A DNA stretch of 64,000 nt, from positions 124,001 to 188,000 of the forward strand of contig JAFAZX010000068.1 in NCBI GenBank assembly GCA_019239425.1, given 5' to 3'. This DNA comes from Acidobacteriota bacterium. Its GTDB lineage: Bacteria; Acidobacteriota; Blastocatellia; Pyrinomonadales; Pyrinomonadaceae. Both the position numbers and the translations under genes were made by a program. Shown in pieces: positions 19,801 to 28,100 of the stretch. Under the pieces are notes generated by a model. It did not search any database and was not told the DNA's origin. It saw only the letters and a list, made by a program, of their open reading frames with translations. Each line of letters starts with the position of its first letter. The stretch's first letter is position 1.

Positions 19801-19895
19801 CCGGCGTGGCGTCGCCGCTCAACCCGTTCTACGGCACGGGCACGATCTTCCAGTTCCCGTCGGCGGTGCGCCTCGGCATCAAGTTCCAGTTCTAA
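16812..19895 (+). CDS. Oar-like TonB-dependent receptor 2 with carboxypeptidase-regulatory domain
   Basis: 1027 residues from the ATG at 16812. An upstream in-frame ATG at 16803 is only one base from AAAGGA, which fits the 16812 start much better (about 10 nt). Signal peptide IRILTVLALALSFFVSAAAQ, CarboxypepD_reg domain about 25-105 (GTVVDVNGAAIPGVTVSITG), a plug with NNYILDGVTVSDP and GGVFNVITKSGSNDIRGDVF, then a barrel ending RLGIKFQF. Of the four receptors this one has the clearest plug (ILDGV...). It is an outer-membrane protein of unknown substrate, followed by a terminator. Confidence 0.93.
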   Translation: MKTPIRILTVLALALSFFVSAAAQTTTTGAVEGTVVDVNGAAIPGVTVSITGQNLIRPQSATTNDEGYFNIPQIPPGRYTITVEAAKGFARFEQADVEVNLTRVSTLAVTLRPQGATETVEVTASSGAAVDVSTNTTGTNVSTEQFSNFPTQRTVQSLYTIAPTVTRSGLRDASGRDRDPSVGGSSGPENNYILDGVTVSDPAFGGSGANLPFEFVQEVQVLTGAYGADIGKSTGGVFNVITKSGSNDIRGDVFGYFTAKSFVREVKSSAIPRTGAAANGFSELDAGFDIGGPIKKDKLWFFGAFNPQRRKNYSLTQTFLQEVNNKVTTPFYAGKITWGINQNNTLNVSTFGDFTKQEGFLFGGAGFGADLRSYQGTIETGGSNYAARLNSTFTPSFIGEFSGGLHFQRANTLPTLADQTLVTDRFAVLRGGAAVTPVETSVLASNGLRLAYVEGSGGTVQRNFIRGGFGLQTQQDRDRYEAAARLQNIWGKHTFKYGFEFNQNRYKIDTRSTGPNLAFNAAGVPAGPYRVENRFAICARSGNTVTCPDATRAGRVQQLIDAGALTSTGITAVNTGSVSASPTNPFLLLDVVRARNFQLNTGGEFVNTDVESFYVQDDFKATRNFQINLGVRWDYQQAHSLNGVSYIKLNDFIANLQPRMGFIWDFTGQGRGKVFANFARFVETPIPLDLNVRASGNAIQADYNLNVSRLNGNPTGATVVTNFGNLGGDATPIDPNLSPQTVDEYTAGVEYEIVKDLALGVRGIYRAQDNVIEDGSFDDGDHYFLFNPGRRVGQDVTTEDLACNDAAIGCFGYARRYYRALEFSATKRFTNNWQFIGSYVYSSLIGNYEGLFRNDNGQSDPNITSLFDLVSLLKNLYGRLPNDRPHQLKFDGSYRWKFGLLTSASFRAQSGIPFNQLIPHPVYGDNEGFNVPRGTAINPFTGSSRTPTTYNLDLGAYYPINLGEDRQLRFQFDWFNVANSQRAIRQDETFRINSGAPGVASPLNPFYGTGTIFQFPSAVRLGIKFQF

Positions 19896-19938
19896 CGGCT
19901 CTGCTTTCACAGACCCTCCGGGGCGAGTGGAAGATTCC

Positions 19939-19965
19939 GGGAGGGGCGCGCAAATCGCCCCTCCC
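19939..19965 (+). terminator. intrinsic terminator after receptor 2
   Basis: 10-bp arms 19939-19948 and 19956-19965 (GGGAGGGGCG and its complement) with a 7-base loop, followed by ATTTCTTTT. It lies 43 bp after the receptor stop. Confidence 0.8.
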
Positions 19966-20066
19966 ATTTCTTTTCCCCTGTGCTATCCTCCGGGCTCGCT
20001 CCCCGCGAACCCAAACTTAAATCTGAAAGGCCGCTCGCGACCGCTTCGCGAAAGGGGTTTGTGAAG

Positions 20067-21113
20067 ATGTTTTTTCCGCAGGCACCCGCCCGGCTCCTCG
20101 CGCTCCTGTTGTTCGTCTGCGCCTGCGCCGCCACGGCCTTCGCACAGGCCGGCGGACTCGACGGCTCCGGCACGAACGGCATCCACGTCATCCAGGGCCG
20201 CCTCGTCGGCCCCTCCGGGCGCCGCTCCGACCTGCGGCTCAAGGTGCGGCTGGAGAGTTCGGGCTCGGGCGACAACTACGTCTTCTCCGACCCCAACGGC
20301 ACGTTCCGCTTCACGGGCCTCAGCCCCGGCAGCTACCGGGTCATCGTCGAGGGCGGCAAGGATTTCGAGACGGCGACCGAGACGGTCGTCGTCGAGTCGA
20401 GCACCATCTCGACGCCCCGCGGCGTCATCGGCATGCCGTTCTCGCGACCCATCACGGTGCAAATCTACCTCCGCCCCAAGAGCGATAGCTCCGACCAGCA
20501 GGCGCAGCCCGGCGTGCTCAACGCCGCGCTGGCGAACGTGCCGAAGCCGGCCGCAGACCTCTACCACAAGGGCGTCGAGGCCGCGCGTAAGAACGAGAAC
20601 GAGCACGCCGCGGAGTTCCTCCGCGAGGCCGTGAACGCGTACCCGAACTTCCCCCTCGCGCTGACCGAGCTGGGCGTCACTTACCTCAAGCTCAAGCACC
20701 CGGACAAGGCGGCTGAGGCGCTCTCGGCCTCGCTCAAGCTCGCGCCCGAAGACCAGGGGACGCTGCTCGCCTACGGCCGCGCGCTGCTCGAACTGCGCCG
20801 CCCGGCCGAGGCCGAGGAGCAGTTCCGCACGGCCCTCAAGAAGAACGCGGCCTCGCCCTCGGCACACCTCTACCTCGGCATGATCATGCTCGGTCGGCGC
20901 GACTTCGCCGAGGCCGAGCGCGAGCTGACGGCCGCCAAGGGCTCGGGCGGCGGCGAGGCGGCGATGGCCCACTACTACCTCGGCGGGCTCTACTGGGAGC
21001 TGAAGCAGTACAAGCGCGCGGCCGAGGAGTTGGAGACCTACCTCAAGCTCGTGCCCTCCGCGCCGAACGCCGAGCGCCTGCGCGCGACCATCAAAGACCT
21101 GCGTTCGAGGTGA
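20067..21113 (+). CDS. secreted TPR protein with carboxypeptidase-regulatory-like domain
   Basis: 348 residues. Signal peptide LLALLLFVCACAATAFAQ; an N-terminal transthyretin-like (CarboxypepD_reg) domain at about 35-125 with FSDPNGTFRFTGLSPGSYRV; then tetratricopeptide repeats from about 170 to the end (ALTELGVTYLKLKHPDKAAE, LLAYGRALLELRRPAEAEEQ, HLYLGMIMLGRRDFAEAERE). I chose the ATG at 20067, 9 nt after AAAGGGG; a GTG at 20061 is a possible alternative. It probably serves as a periplasmic or cell-surface interaction protein and sits just upstream of the VWFA gene. Confidence 0.82.
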   Translation: MFFPQAPARLLALLLFVCACAATAFAQAGGLDGSGTNGIHVIQGRLVGPSGRRSDLRLKVRLESSGSGDNYVFSDPNGTFRFTGLSPGSYRVIVEGGKDFETATETVVVESSTISTPRGVIGMPFSRPITVQIYLRPKSDSSDQQAQPGVLNAALANVPKPAADLYHKGVEAARKNENEHAAEFLREAVNAYPNFPLALTELGVTYLKLKHPDKAAEALSASLKLAPEDQGTLLAYGRALLELRRPAEAEEQFRTALKKNAASPSAHLYLGMIMLGRRDFAEAERELTAAKGSGGGEAAMAHYYLGGLYWELKQYKRAAEELETYLKLVPSAPNAERLRATIKDLRSR

Positions 21114-21121
21114 GAGGCGAG

Positions 21122-21151
21122 GCGCGCGCCGCGGCCTTCCGCGGCGCGCGC
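21122..21151 (+). terminator. GC-rich hairpin between TPR and VWFA genes
   Basis: Perfect 13-bp arms 21122-21134 and 21139-21151 with a 4-base loop, 8 bp after the TPR stop. There is no T-run. A -10-like TATAAT follows at 21160-21165, so the hairpin appears to separate two transcription units. Confidence 0.6.
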
Positions 21152-21241
21152 GCCCGTTCTATAATCCGCACGCACTTCCCCCGGACGCCTTCCCCGGCGC
21201 GCATCCGACGAAGACAATTAGAACAACGGACGTATGCCTTC

Positions 21242-23551
21242 ATGAAAAAAGCTCTCGCCCTCCTCCTTTCACTCGGCTTCATCTGCCAAGCCCCCGCCGC
21301 GCAGACGCAGGCCCCCGCACGCCAGCAGCCGACGCAGCAACAGCCGCAGCAGGCGGACGACGACGACGTCGTGCGCATCACCACCTCGCTCGTGCAGACC
21401 GACGTGGTCGTCACCGACAAGGACGGGCGGCAGGTCACCGACCTCAAGTCCGAGGACTTCGAGATTCTTGAGAACGGCAAGCCGCAGACGATTACTAACT
21501 TCTCATACGTGTCGGCGGCGCCCGCGCCCACGCCGACGCCCGCGCCGGCCGCGCGCGACAAGAACGACAGGAACAAGTCGGCGGTGACGATACCGCCCCC
21601 GCCGCCCGCGCGCCTGCGCCCCGAGCAGGTGCGGCGCGCCATCGCGCTCGTCGTGGACGATCTCCGCATGTCGGCAGAGGGCGTCAACGCCGCGCGGCAG
21701 GCGCTCAAGAAATATGTTGACGAGCAGGTGCAGCCCGGCGACCTCGTCGCCATCATCCGCACCTCCGCCGGCATCGGCGCGCTCCAGCAGTTCACCAACG
21801 ACCGCCAGCAGCTCTACGCCGCCATCGAACGCGTGCACGCGCTCGCGCGCACGTCACGCCTCGGCGCCTTCACCGCCGTGGACACGCTGGAGCGGCTGGA
21901 GTCGACGACGGACGCGCCGGTGATGAGCGAGGCGGACGCGAAAGACCAGCCACGCTCGGTCAGCATCAACGAGTTCCGCGACGCCATCCTCACCGTCGGC
22001 TCGCTCGGCGCGCTCAGCTTCGTCATCCGCGGCCTCAAGGACTTGCCCGGCCGTAAGGCCGTCGTGCTCTTCTCCGACGGCATCTCTATCGCCGCCCAGG
22101 CCAACGACGGCGGGCAGGATCGCCGCGAGCGCGTCCTCGCGGCGATGAAGCATCTGGTGGAGCAGGCCAACCGCGCCTCGGTCGTCATCTACTCGGTGGA
22201 CACGCGCGGCCTTCAACCGTCGGGGCCGACGGCCGCCGACGGGTACGGCGGCAGCCCGTATGCCCCGGACGGTGCCGGCCCCGGCGGAGCCATCGGCGGC
22301 GTCGGCGGCGTCAGCGCCGGCGCGGTCATCAGCACGCGCGAGGCCGAGATGTTCGAGGGGCAGAACGGACTCAACTTCCTCGCGCGCGAGACGGGCGGCA
22401 CGACGGTCTTCAACCAGAACGACCTCAACAAGGGCATCCGCCGCGCGCTCGACGACGTGCGCGGCTACTACCTCATCGGCTACCGCCCCGACGAGTCCAC
22501 CTTCGACCCGCAGACGGGCAAGCGCCACTTCAACACCTGGTCGATCAAGGTCAAGGGGCGTGACAACCTGAAGGTGCGCGCGCGTAGCGGCTTCTACGGC
22601 GTCGCCGAGGACGACTCGCGCAAGGGCAAGCGCTCGGCCGCCGAGCAGTTGATGGCGGCGCTGCTGTCGCCCTTCTCCTCGGGCGGCGTCAACCTGCAAC
22701 TGACGACCTTCTTCCTCAACGACGCGAGCGCGGGCTCGACCATCCGCTCGGTGATGTTGATGGACGCGCACGACCTGACGTTCAAGCCCGGCGCGGACGG
22801 CCATCAGGAGGCGGTGCTCGACGTGGTCGCCGTCACGCTCGGCGAGGACGGGCAGATCATCGATCAGGTCGCGCTCCGCGAGACCATCCGCGCCAAGCCA
22901 GAGAAGCTCGAACGCTTCATGAAAGAGGGCATGCTCTACGGCATGAACGTCCCCGTGAAGAGGCCCGGCGCGTATCAGCTCCGCATCGCCGTGAGGGACT
23001 CGGGGTCGGGCCGCATCGGCTCGGCCAGCCACTACATCGAAGTGCCGGACGTGAAGAAGGACAGGCTGACCCTGTCGAGCCTCGTCATCACGGGCAACCG
23101 GCCGGCGACGAAGGCGCGCGACCTGCTCACGTCCGTGCTCGGCGCGCCCGGCGCCTCGGCCGCCGCGACCGAGACGGGCGCGCGCGTCGTCCCCGGCGGC
23201 GAGGGGCTCATCGGCCTCGAAGACCCGCTCGCGAGCCCGGCCTCGCGCGTCTTCAAGTACGGCTGGTATCTCGACTACGCCTGCATGGTGCTCAACGCGG
23301 GGAAGCTCAAGAAGGGCGCGCAGCTCAACTCGCAGGTCAAGCTCTTCCGCGAGGGGCAGGAGGTCTTCGCCGGCGAGGTCTTCCCCGTGGACTTAGCCAA
23401 CCAGGCCGACCCGGCGCGCCTCGTCGTCGCGCGCCGCCTGCAACTCGGCACCATCCTTGAGCCGGGCGACTACATGCTGCAACTGACCGTCTCGGAGGCG
23501 GGCGGCGGGCGGACGGCGACGCGCTGGATAGATTTCAAACTTGTCAACTAA
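21242..23551 (+). CDS. VWFA-related acidobacterial domain protein (TIGR03436-like)
   Basis: 769 residues from the ATG at 21242, where a signal peptide begins (MKKALALLLSLGFICQAPAA). Residues about 35-85 carry the family opening DVVVTDKDGRQVTDLKSEDFEILENG (broken here as VVVTDKDGRQVTDLKSEDF), followed by a von Willebrand A-like fold around 130-420 (ALVVDDLRMS as MIDAS-like strand, AVVLFSDGISI). The last 350 residues are beta-rich. This domain combination is characteristic of Acidobacteriota and is thought to be extracytoplasmic. A TATAAT at 21160 may be the -10 box, although I cannot find a good -35. Confidence 0.88.
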   Translation: MKKALALLLSLGFICQAPAAQTQAPARQQPTQQQPQQADDDDVVRITTSLVQTDVVVTDKDGRQVTDLKSEDFEILENGKPQTITNFSYVSAAPAPTPTPAPAARDKNDRNKSAVTIPPPPPARLRPEQVRRAIALVVDDLRMSAEGVNAARQALKKYVDEQVQPGDLVAIIRTSAGIGALQQFTNDRQQLYAAIERVHALARTSRLGAFTAVDTLERLESTTDAPVMSEADAKDQPRSVSINEFRDAILTVGSLGALSFVIRGLKDLPGRKAVVLFSDGISIAAQANDGGQDRRERVLAAMKHLVEQANRASVVIYSVDTRGLQPSGPTAADGYGGSPYAPDGAGPGGAIGGVGGVSAGAVISTREAEMFEGQNGLNFLARETGGTTVFNQNDLNKGIRRALDDVRGYYLIGYRPDESTFDPQTGKRHFNTWSIKVKGRDNLKVRARSGFYGVAEDDSRKGKRSAAEQLMAALLSPFSSGGVNLQLTTFFLNDASAGSTIRSVMLMDAHDLTFKPGADGHQEAVLDVVAVTLGEDGQIIDQVALRETIRAKPEKLERFMKEGMLYGMNVPVKRPGAYQLRIAVRDSGSGRIGSASHYIEVPDVKKDRLTLSSLVITGNRPATKARDLLTSVLGAPGASAAATETGARVVPGGEGLIGLEDPLASPASRVFKYGWYLDYACMVLNAGKLKKGAQLNSQVKLFREGQEVFAGEVFPVDLANQADPARLVVARRLQLGTILEPGDYMLQLTVSEAGGGRTATRWIDFKLVN

Positions 23552-23625
23552 AGCCGGCGGGCGGCCATCCAAACAGACGTACGCCGCCCCCTTGCATTGC
23601 CTTCAGACTTAGGAGGACTGCCCAC

Positions 23626-24123
23626 ATGACAAAGTTAGCCATGGCCTTCGCTCTCCTGTTCGGCGCGGCCGCCGCCGCTCACGCGCAGGTGCCCGGCGGC
23701 AGCCCCGGCAGCGACGCCGCCCGCGCGGCGCTGCGCCGGGGCGACGCGGCCGCGGTTGATGAGGCCCACATCGCCTCGACCCGCGACAAAAACAAGGTGC
23801 CCGACAAGTGGTACGACAAGCCCGACACCTTCAAGGCCGAGATTAAGGTCACGAACAACTCCGCCAAGCCCATCAAGTCCGTCACCTGGACGGCGACGCT
23901 CCTTAACGCCGAGACGGGAAACTTCATCCGCTCCTTCGACGTGACGACCAGGAAGAAGATCTCCCCCGGCAAGACCAGAAGTCTCTCGGAGCGGTTTGTC
24001 ACGCCCCGCGACCTCGTGGTGAGGGCCAACGCGCGCCACCCCAACCGGCCCAACGTCGCCGACCTTAAGGTCAAGGTCAAAACCGTGACCTACGCCGACG
24101 GCACGACCTCGACGACGCCTTAG
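23626..24123 (+). CDS. secreted protein with Ig-like region, paralogue 2
   Basis: 165 residues with a signal peptide (LAMAFALLFGAAAAAHAQ) and AGGAGG about 8 nt before the ATG. The mature part carries IKVTNNSAKPIKSVTWTATL, LLNAETGNFIRSF, KKISPGKTRSLSE and VTYADGTTST, which align in order with the corresponding segments of the proteins at 12309 and 24189. The pattern resembles a single immunoglobulin-like domain. It lies 50-70 bp upstream of paralogue 3 on the same strand, probably in one operon. Function unknown. Confidence 0.7.
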   Translation: MTKLAMAFALLFGAAAAAHAQVPGGSPGSDAARAALRRGDAAAVDEAHIASTRDKNKVPDKWYDKPDTFKAEIKVTNNSAKPIKSVTWTATLLNAETGNFIRSFDVTTRKKISPGKTRSLSERFVTPRDLVVRANARHPNRPNVADLKVKVKTVTYADGTTSTTP

Positions 24124-24188
24124 TCGGTTTCGCGAAGACTGCCCTCGCAGCGGTTCGACCACGCCTTCGGTTTATGAAAGGGGGTGAC

Positions 24189-24806
24189 ATGAAGAGAGTT
24201 GTCTCTCTGCTGTTCCTGTTGCTGACGGGCGCCGCCTCGGCGCAAGCGCAGATGACCGCACCGGCGGCGGCGACGACGAACACGGCCCCGCCCGACCTCG
24301 TCGTCCTTCAGAAGAAGTGGCAGAGCTTCTCGCGCAACCCTGCGCTCGACCAGGACCCCTTCGACGCCAACGACGACTTCGCCGACACGCAGCGGGCGCA
24401 GAGGGTCAACGACCAGATGAACAAGATGAGGGGGCGCGGCGCCGAGGCGCTTGAGCCCCCGCCGCCTTCCACCAAGCGGAACAAGGACACGCCCCACTCG
24501 GAGGTGATCAAGACCTACGTCTACCGCGCCAAGGTGAAGAACACGGGCGCGAAGACCATCTGCGTCATCGACTGGGGCTACAACTTCCTCGACCCCGACA
24601 CGCAGCAGGAGCTGGGGCAGCACCTCTACACGACCAAGGTCAAGATTCGCCCCGGCCACGAGGACGAGCTGGTCGGCCGCTCTGCCAAGCCGCAGACCGC
24701 GACCATCAGCGCCAAGAGCGCCGGCAAGGAGTTGGGCGAGCAGGTCGTCATCTACCGCGTCGAGTACGAGGACGGCTCCGTCTGGCAGCCGCCGCCCCAA
24801 CAGTAG
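24189..24806 (+). CDS. secreted protein with Ig-like region, paralogue 3
   Basis: 205 residues. I chose the ATG at 24189, preceded by AAAGGGGGTG, over the in-frame ATG at 24174. Signal peptide VVSLLFLLLTGAASAQAQ; then DLVVLQKKWQSFSRNP, which parallels ELTVVKWSWAREL in paralogue 1; then YRAKVKNTGAKTICVIDWGY, NFLDPDTQQELGQHLY, KIRPGHEDEL and VEYEDGSVWQ. It is closer to the protein at 12309 than to the adjacent gene at 23626, which suggests the pair did not arise by a simple recent tandem duplication. Function unknown. Confidence 0.7.
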   Translation: MKRVVSLLFLLLTGAASAQAQMTAPAAATTNTAPPDLVVLQKKWQSFSRNPALDQDPFDANDDFADTQRAQRVNDQMNKMRGRGAEALEPPPPSTKRNKDTPHSEVIKTYVYRAKVKNTGAKTICVIDWGYNFLDPDTQQELGQHLYTTKVKIRPGHEDELVGRSAKPQTATISAKSAGKELGEQVVIYRVEYEDGSVWQPPPQQ

Positions 24807-24822
24807 CCGCGAGCCAAGCGCA

Positions 24823-24865
24823 CGCGAGGCCGGCGCCGGGCGTAAAGTCCCGCGCCGGCTTCGCG
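24823..24865 (+). terminator. GC-rich hairpin after paralogue 3
   Basis: Arms 24823-24840 and 24849-24865 pair with one mismatch and one bulge; loop of about 8 bases. There is no T-run. It starts 16 bp after the stop codon of the small secreted protein gene. Confidence 0.55.
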
Positions 24866-24891
24866 CGTAACTCCCTCGGCGGAACGGCACG

Positions 24892-24913
24892 CCTATACGA
24901 GAATTCGTATAGG
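24892..24913. promoter_or_regulatory. operator-like palindrome upstream of receptor 3
   Basis: CCTATACGA and TCGTATAGG are perfect 9-bp arms around GAAT. It is followed by an AT-rich stretch and lies about 275 bp before the receptor 3 start. It is a plausible regulator site; no regulator gene is nearby. Confidence 0.45.
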
Positions 24914-25190
24914 AAATTCAAATTTGTCAATTTCCGTCCCTTTTTCTCACCCCGCCCGCCGGTTTAATCCACTACTATGAACAATTTACATATGCCGCGT
25001 TTGTCGGCACGGCACTTGCCACCACGCGGACGAGTAAGGCGATAATCAGGCTCTGTAAATTCGAAGCCTTGTCTTACACAGCATCCTTGGGAAATCCCCA
25101 AAAACTGTTCCCGCCGGCCGGCAGTTCTACCCGACGAACTTCCAGCGAGGCGGGAGTCTCCGAAGAAGCCCACTTGTTAAGGAGTACACG

Positions 25191-28100
25191 ATGAGGAACT
25201 TTATGTTGGCGGCTCTGGCGCTCTGCCTCTTGAGCGCCACCGCTTTCGCCCAGGGCGGCGGCGGCGGCAGCCTGACGGGCTCGGTCGCAGGGCCGGACGG
25301 CAACATCGCCGGCGCGACCGTGACGGCGAAAGATAATCAGACTGGTAAAGAACAGACCGTCCAGGCCAGCGGCGAGGGCGCCTTCACCTTCGCCCAGCTC
25401 GAGGTCGGCACCTACACGGTGACGGTCACGGCCCCCGGCTTCAAGACCAGGGTCTACACCGATGTGAAGATCGACGCCGGCCGCCCCTACAACCTGCCCG
25501 CGACGCTCGAAGTCGGTAACATCAGCGAGACGGTCGAAGTCGTCGCCGGCGCCGACGTCGTCAACTCGACGAACGCCGAGCTGAGCAACACCGTCACCCC
25601 CCGCCAGGTCAAGGAGCTGCCGATCAACGGCCGCAACCCGCTCAACCTGCTCAACCTGATTGCAGGCTCGAACACGACGAGCAGCTCGATCAACGGTCAG
25701 CGCTCGTCGTCGGTCAACTACACCCGCGACGGCATGAACGTCCAGGACAACTTCATCCGCAACGGCTTCGTCTCCGACCAGCCGACCGTGGATGACACGG
25801 GCGAGTTCACCGTCATCACGCAGAACGCGGGCGCCGAGTACGGCACCGGCTCCACGCAGGTCGTGCTCGTCACGCCGCGCGGCGGCTCGGACTTCCACGG
25901 CAACGCCTTCATCTTCAACCGCAACTCGCGCTTCGCCGCCAACAACTTCTTCAACAACCTGAACAACGTGCCGCGCGCGTTCCTGAATCGCAACCAGTTC
26001 GGCGGCACCCTCAGCGGCCCGGCCATCTTCCCGCACTTCGGCGAGGGCGGCCCGCGCCTCGATCACGGCAAGTCGTTCTTCTTCGCCAACTACGAGGGCT
26101 TCCGCCTCGCCAACCAGGTGCCGATCACGACCACGACGCTGCTCGGCGCGGCGCGCACCGGCAACTTCACCTACACCGTGACCTGCGGCACCCCGACGAC
26201 GGCGGCCTGCCCCGCGGGCATCACCTCGGGCCAGACCCTGACCGCCAACGTCCTGAGCGGCGCGGGCCTCAGCCTCGCCACGTCGGCCAACCAGGCCACC
26301 TTCACCAGCGCGGGCGGCGTGCTCGGGGTTGACCCGGCCATCCAGAGCCGCTTCCTCAACCCGCTGCCGACCTCCGGCAACGGCGCGTTCACCGGCATCA
26401 ACTACCTCCAGGCGTACTCGTTCCAGCGCCAGAACCCCGAGAACCGCGACGCCGTCACGGGCCGCTACGACATCGACTTCAACGACAAGAACTCGGCCAA
26501 CTTCGTCTTCAAGCGCAACACCATCACGGACGCGCGCACCGACATCGCCGCCGGCGTCGCCCCGACGACCTTCGTCAGCCAGGGCGGCCCGACGACCCTC
26601 GTCGTTCTCGCCTACCGCATGTCGCCGACCACGTCCCTGACGAACGAGATCCGCGGCGGCTACCAGCGTGCAGAGCCGTTCTTCAACGCGACGACCGACC
26701 CGCGCAACCTGCCCTTCCTCGTCTCCGGCCTGCCGGTGACGAACGCGGAGGCCAGCTTCCAGAGCCAGGGCCGCAACACCGACTACTGGAACCTCCAGGA
26801 CAACGCCACCTGGACGCGCGGCAACCACGCCTTCCGCTTCGGCGGCGTCGGCCAGTTCTACCGCATCGAGGCGATCAACTTCGCCGCCGTGACCCCGACC
26901 TACGCGCTCGGCACGACGGCCAACACCGCCACCCCGGGCCTGCTCGCGGGCCTCTTCCCCGGCGGCATCAACACGACCGACCTGGCGCGCGCCAACAGCC
27001 TCCGCTACTTCCTCGGCGGCGTCCTCGGCAACGGCTCGCAGGCGGCCAACGCCTCGAACTCGACCTCGGGCTTCATCGCCGGCGCGCCCACCGTCCGCCG
27101 CCTGAACTTCGACAACTTCGGGTTCTACGTCTCCGACCAGTGGCGCGTCTCCGACAAGCTGACGCTCAACCTCGGCCTGCGCTACGAGCTGTACACGCCG
27201 CTCAACAACCCCGACCAGCTCTACCTGGAGCCGGTCATCGCCGCGGGCCAGACGCCGCTCCAGGCGCTCCTGAACCCTAACGGCCAGTTCCAGCCCATCG
27301 GCGGCAACGCGGGCCACGCTGGCAACTTCACCAAGATGGACAAGAACAACTGGGGCCCGAACGTCAGCCTCGCCTACACCCCGAACTTCAGGAACCGCTT
27401 CCTGAACGGCCTGATGCCGGGCGAGGGCAAGACGGTGCTGCGCGGCGGCTACCGCGTCAACTACGTCAACGACGAGTACGTCCGCTCGACCGACAACGCC
27501 GGCCTGAACAACTCCGGCCTCGGCTCGACCACCGCGCTCGCGACGACCTCCACCGGGGCGACGCAGTTCCGCGTCGTCGGCCTCACCAACGCGCCGACCA
27601 CCGCGCCCATCGTCGTGCCGGCCTCGGCCTTCGGCCCCGGCGGCAGCCGCACGCGCACCTACGCCTTCAACAACGCGGAGGCGGGCGCCGGCAACGGCTT
27701 CCTGGGCGGCACCGTCTCGCTCATCGACCCGAACCTCCAGGTGCAGCGCAACTACGAGTACAACGTCGGCATCCAGCGCGAGGTCGGCTTCCAGAGCGTG
27801 GTCGAGATCCGCTACGTCGGTGGCTACAGCAAGCAGCTGGTCCGCTCCATCGACTACAACCAGCTCGACATCCGCAACAACGGATTCCTGCCCGACTTCA
27901 TCCGCGCGCAGAGCAACCTCACGCTCGTCGAGGCGACCCGCGCCCAGATCATCGCGGCCAACCCGAACGCGACCACGGCGCAGCTCAACGCGCTGCTGGC
28001 CCCGTACCCGGTCAGCGGCGCCTTCAACGCCAACGTCACCGGCAGCCAGCTGCTCCCGGCCATCAGCAAGCTCGACCTGGGCGGCCTGCTCAACAACGCG

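Larger units (their letters stand above)
24807..25190. promoter_or_regulatory. 384-bp region upstream of receptor 3
   Basis: It holds a GC-rich hairpin (24823-24865), a 9-bp-arm palindrome (24892-24913), an AT-rich patch (about 24914-24960) and the receptor 3 ribosome site AAGGAG just before the ATG. A long leader (about 250 bp) is possible. I see no coding signal. Confidence 0.5.

Noticed and set aside
16581-19967. An 1128-codon open frame antisense to receptor 2, and a 1260-codon one antisense to receptor 3 (25074-28856)
   Set aside because: They are Arg/Val/Asp-rich, low-complexity translations of the opposite strand of clear genes; strong GC codon bias removes stop codons there. No domain, start context or ribosome site supports them.
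24892-24913. tRNA or riboswitch fold near the receptor 3 leader
   Set aside because: The palindrome is short and isolated; no cloverleaf, aptamer core or T-loop sequence is visible. I found no tRNA or rRNA gene anywhere in the window.
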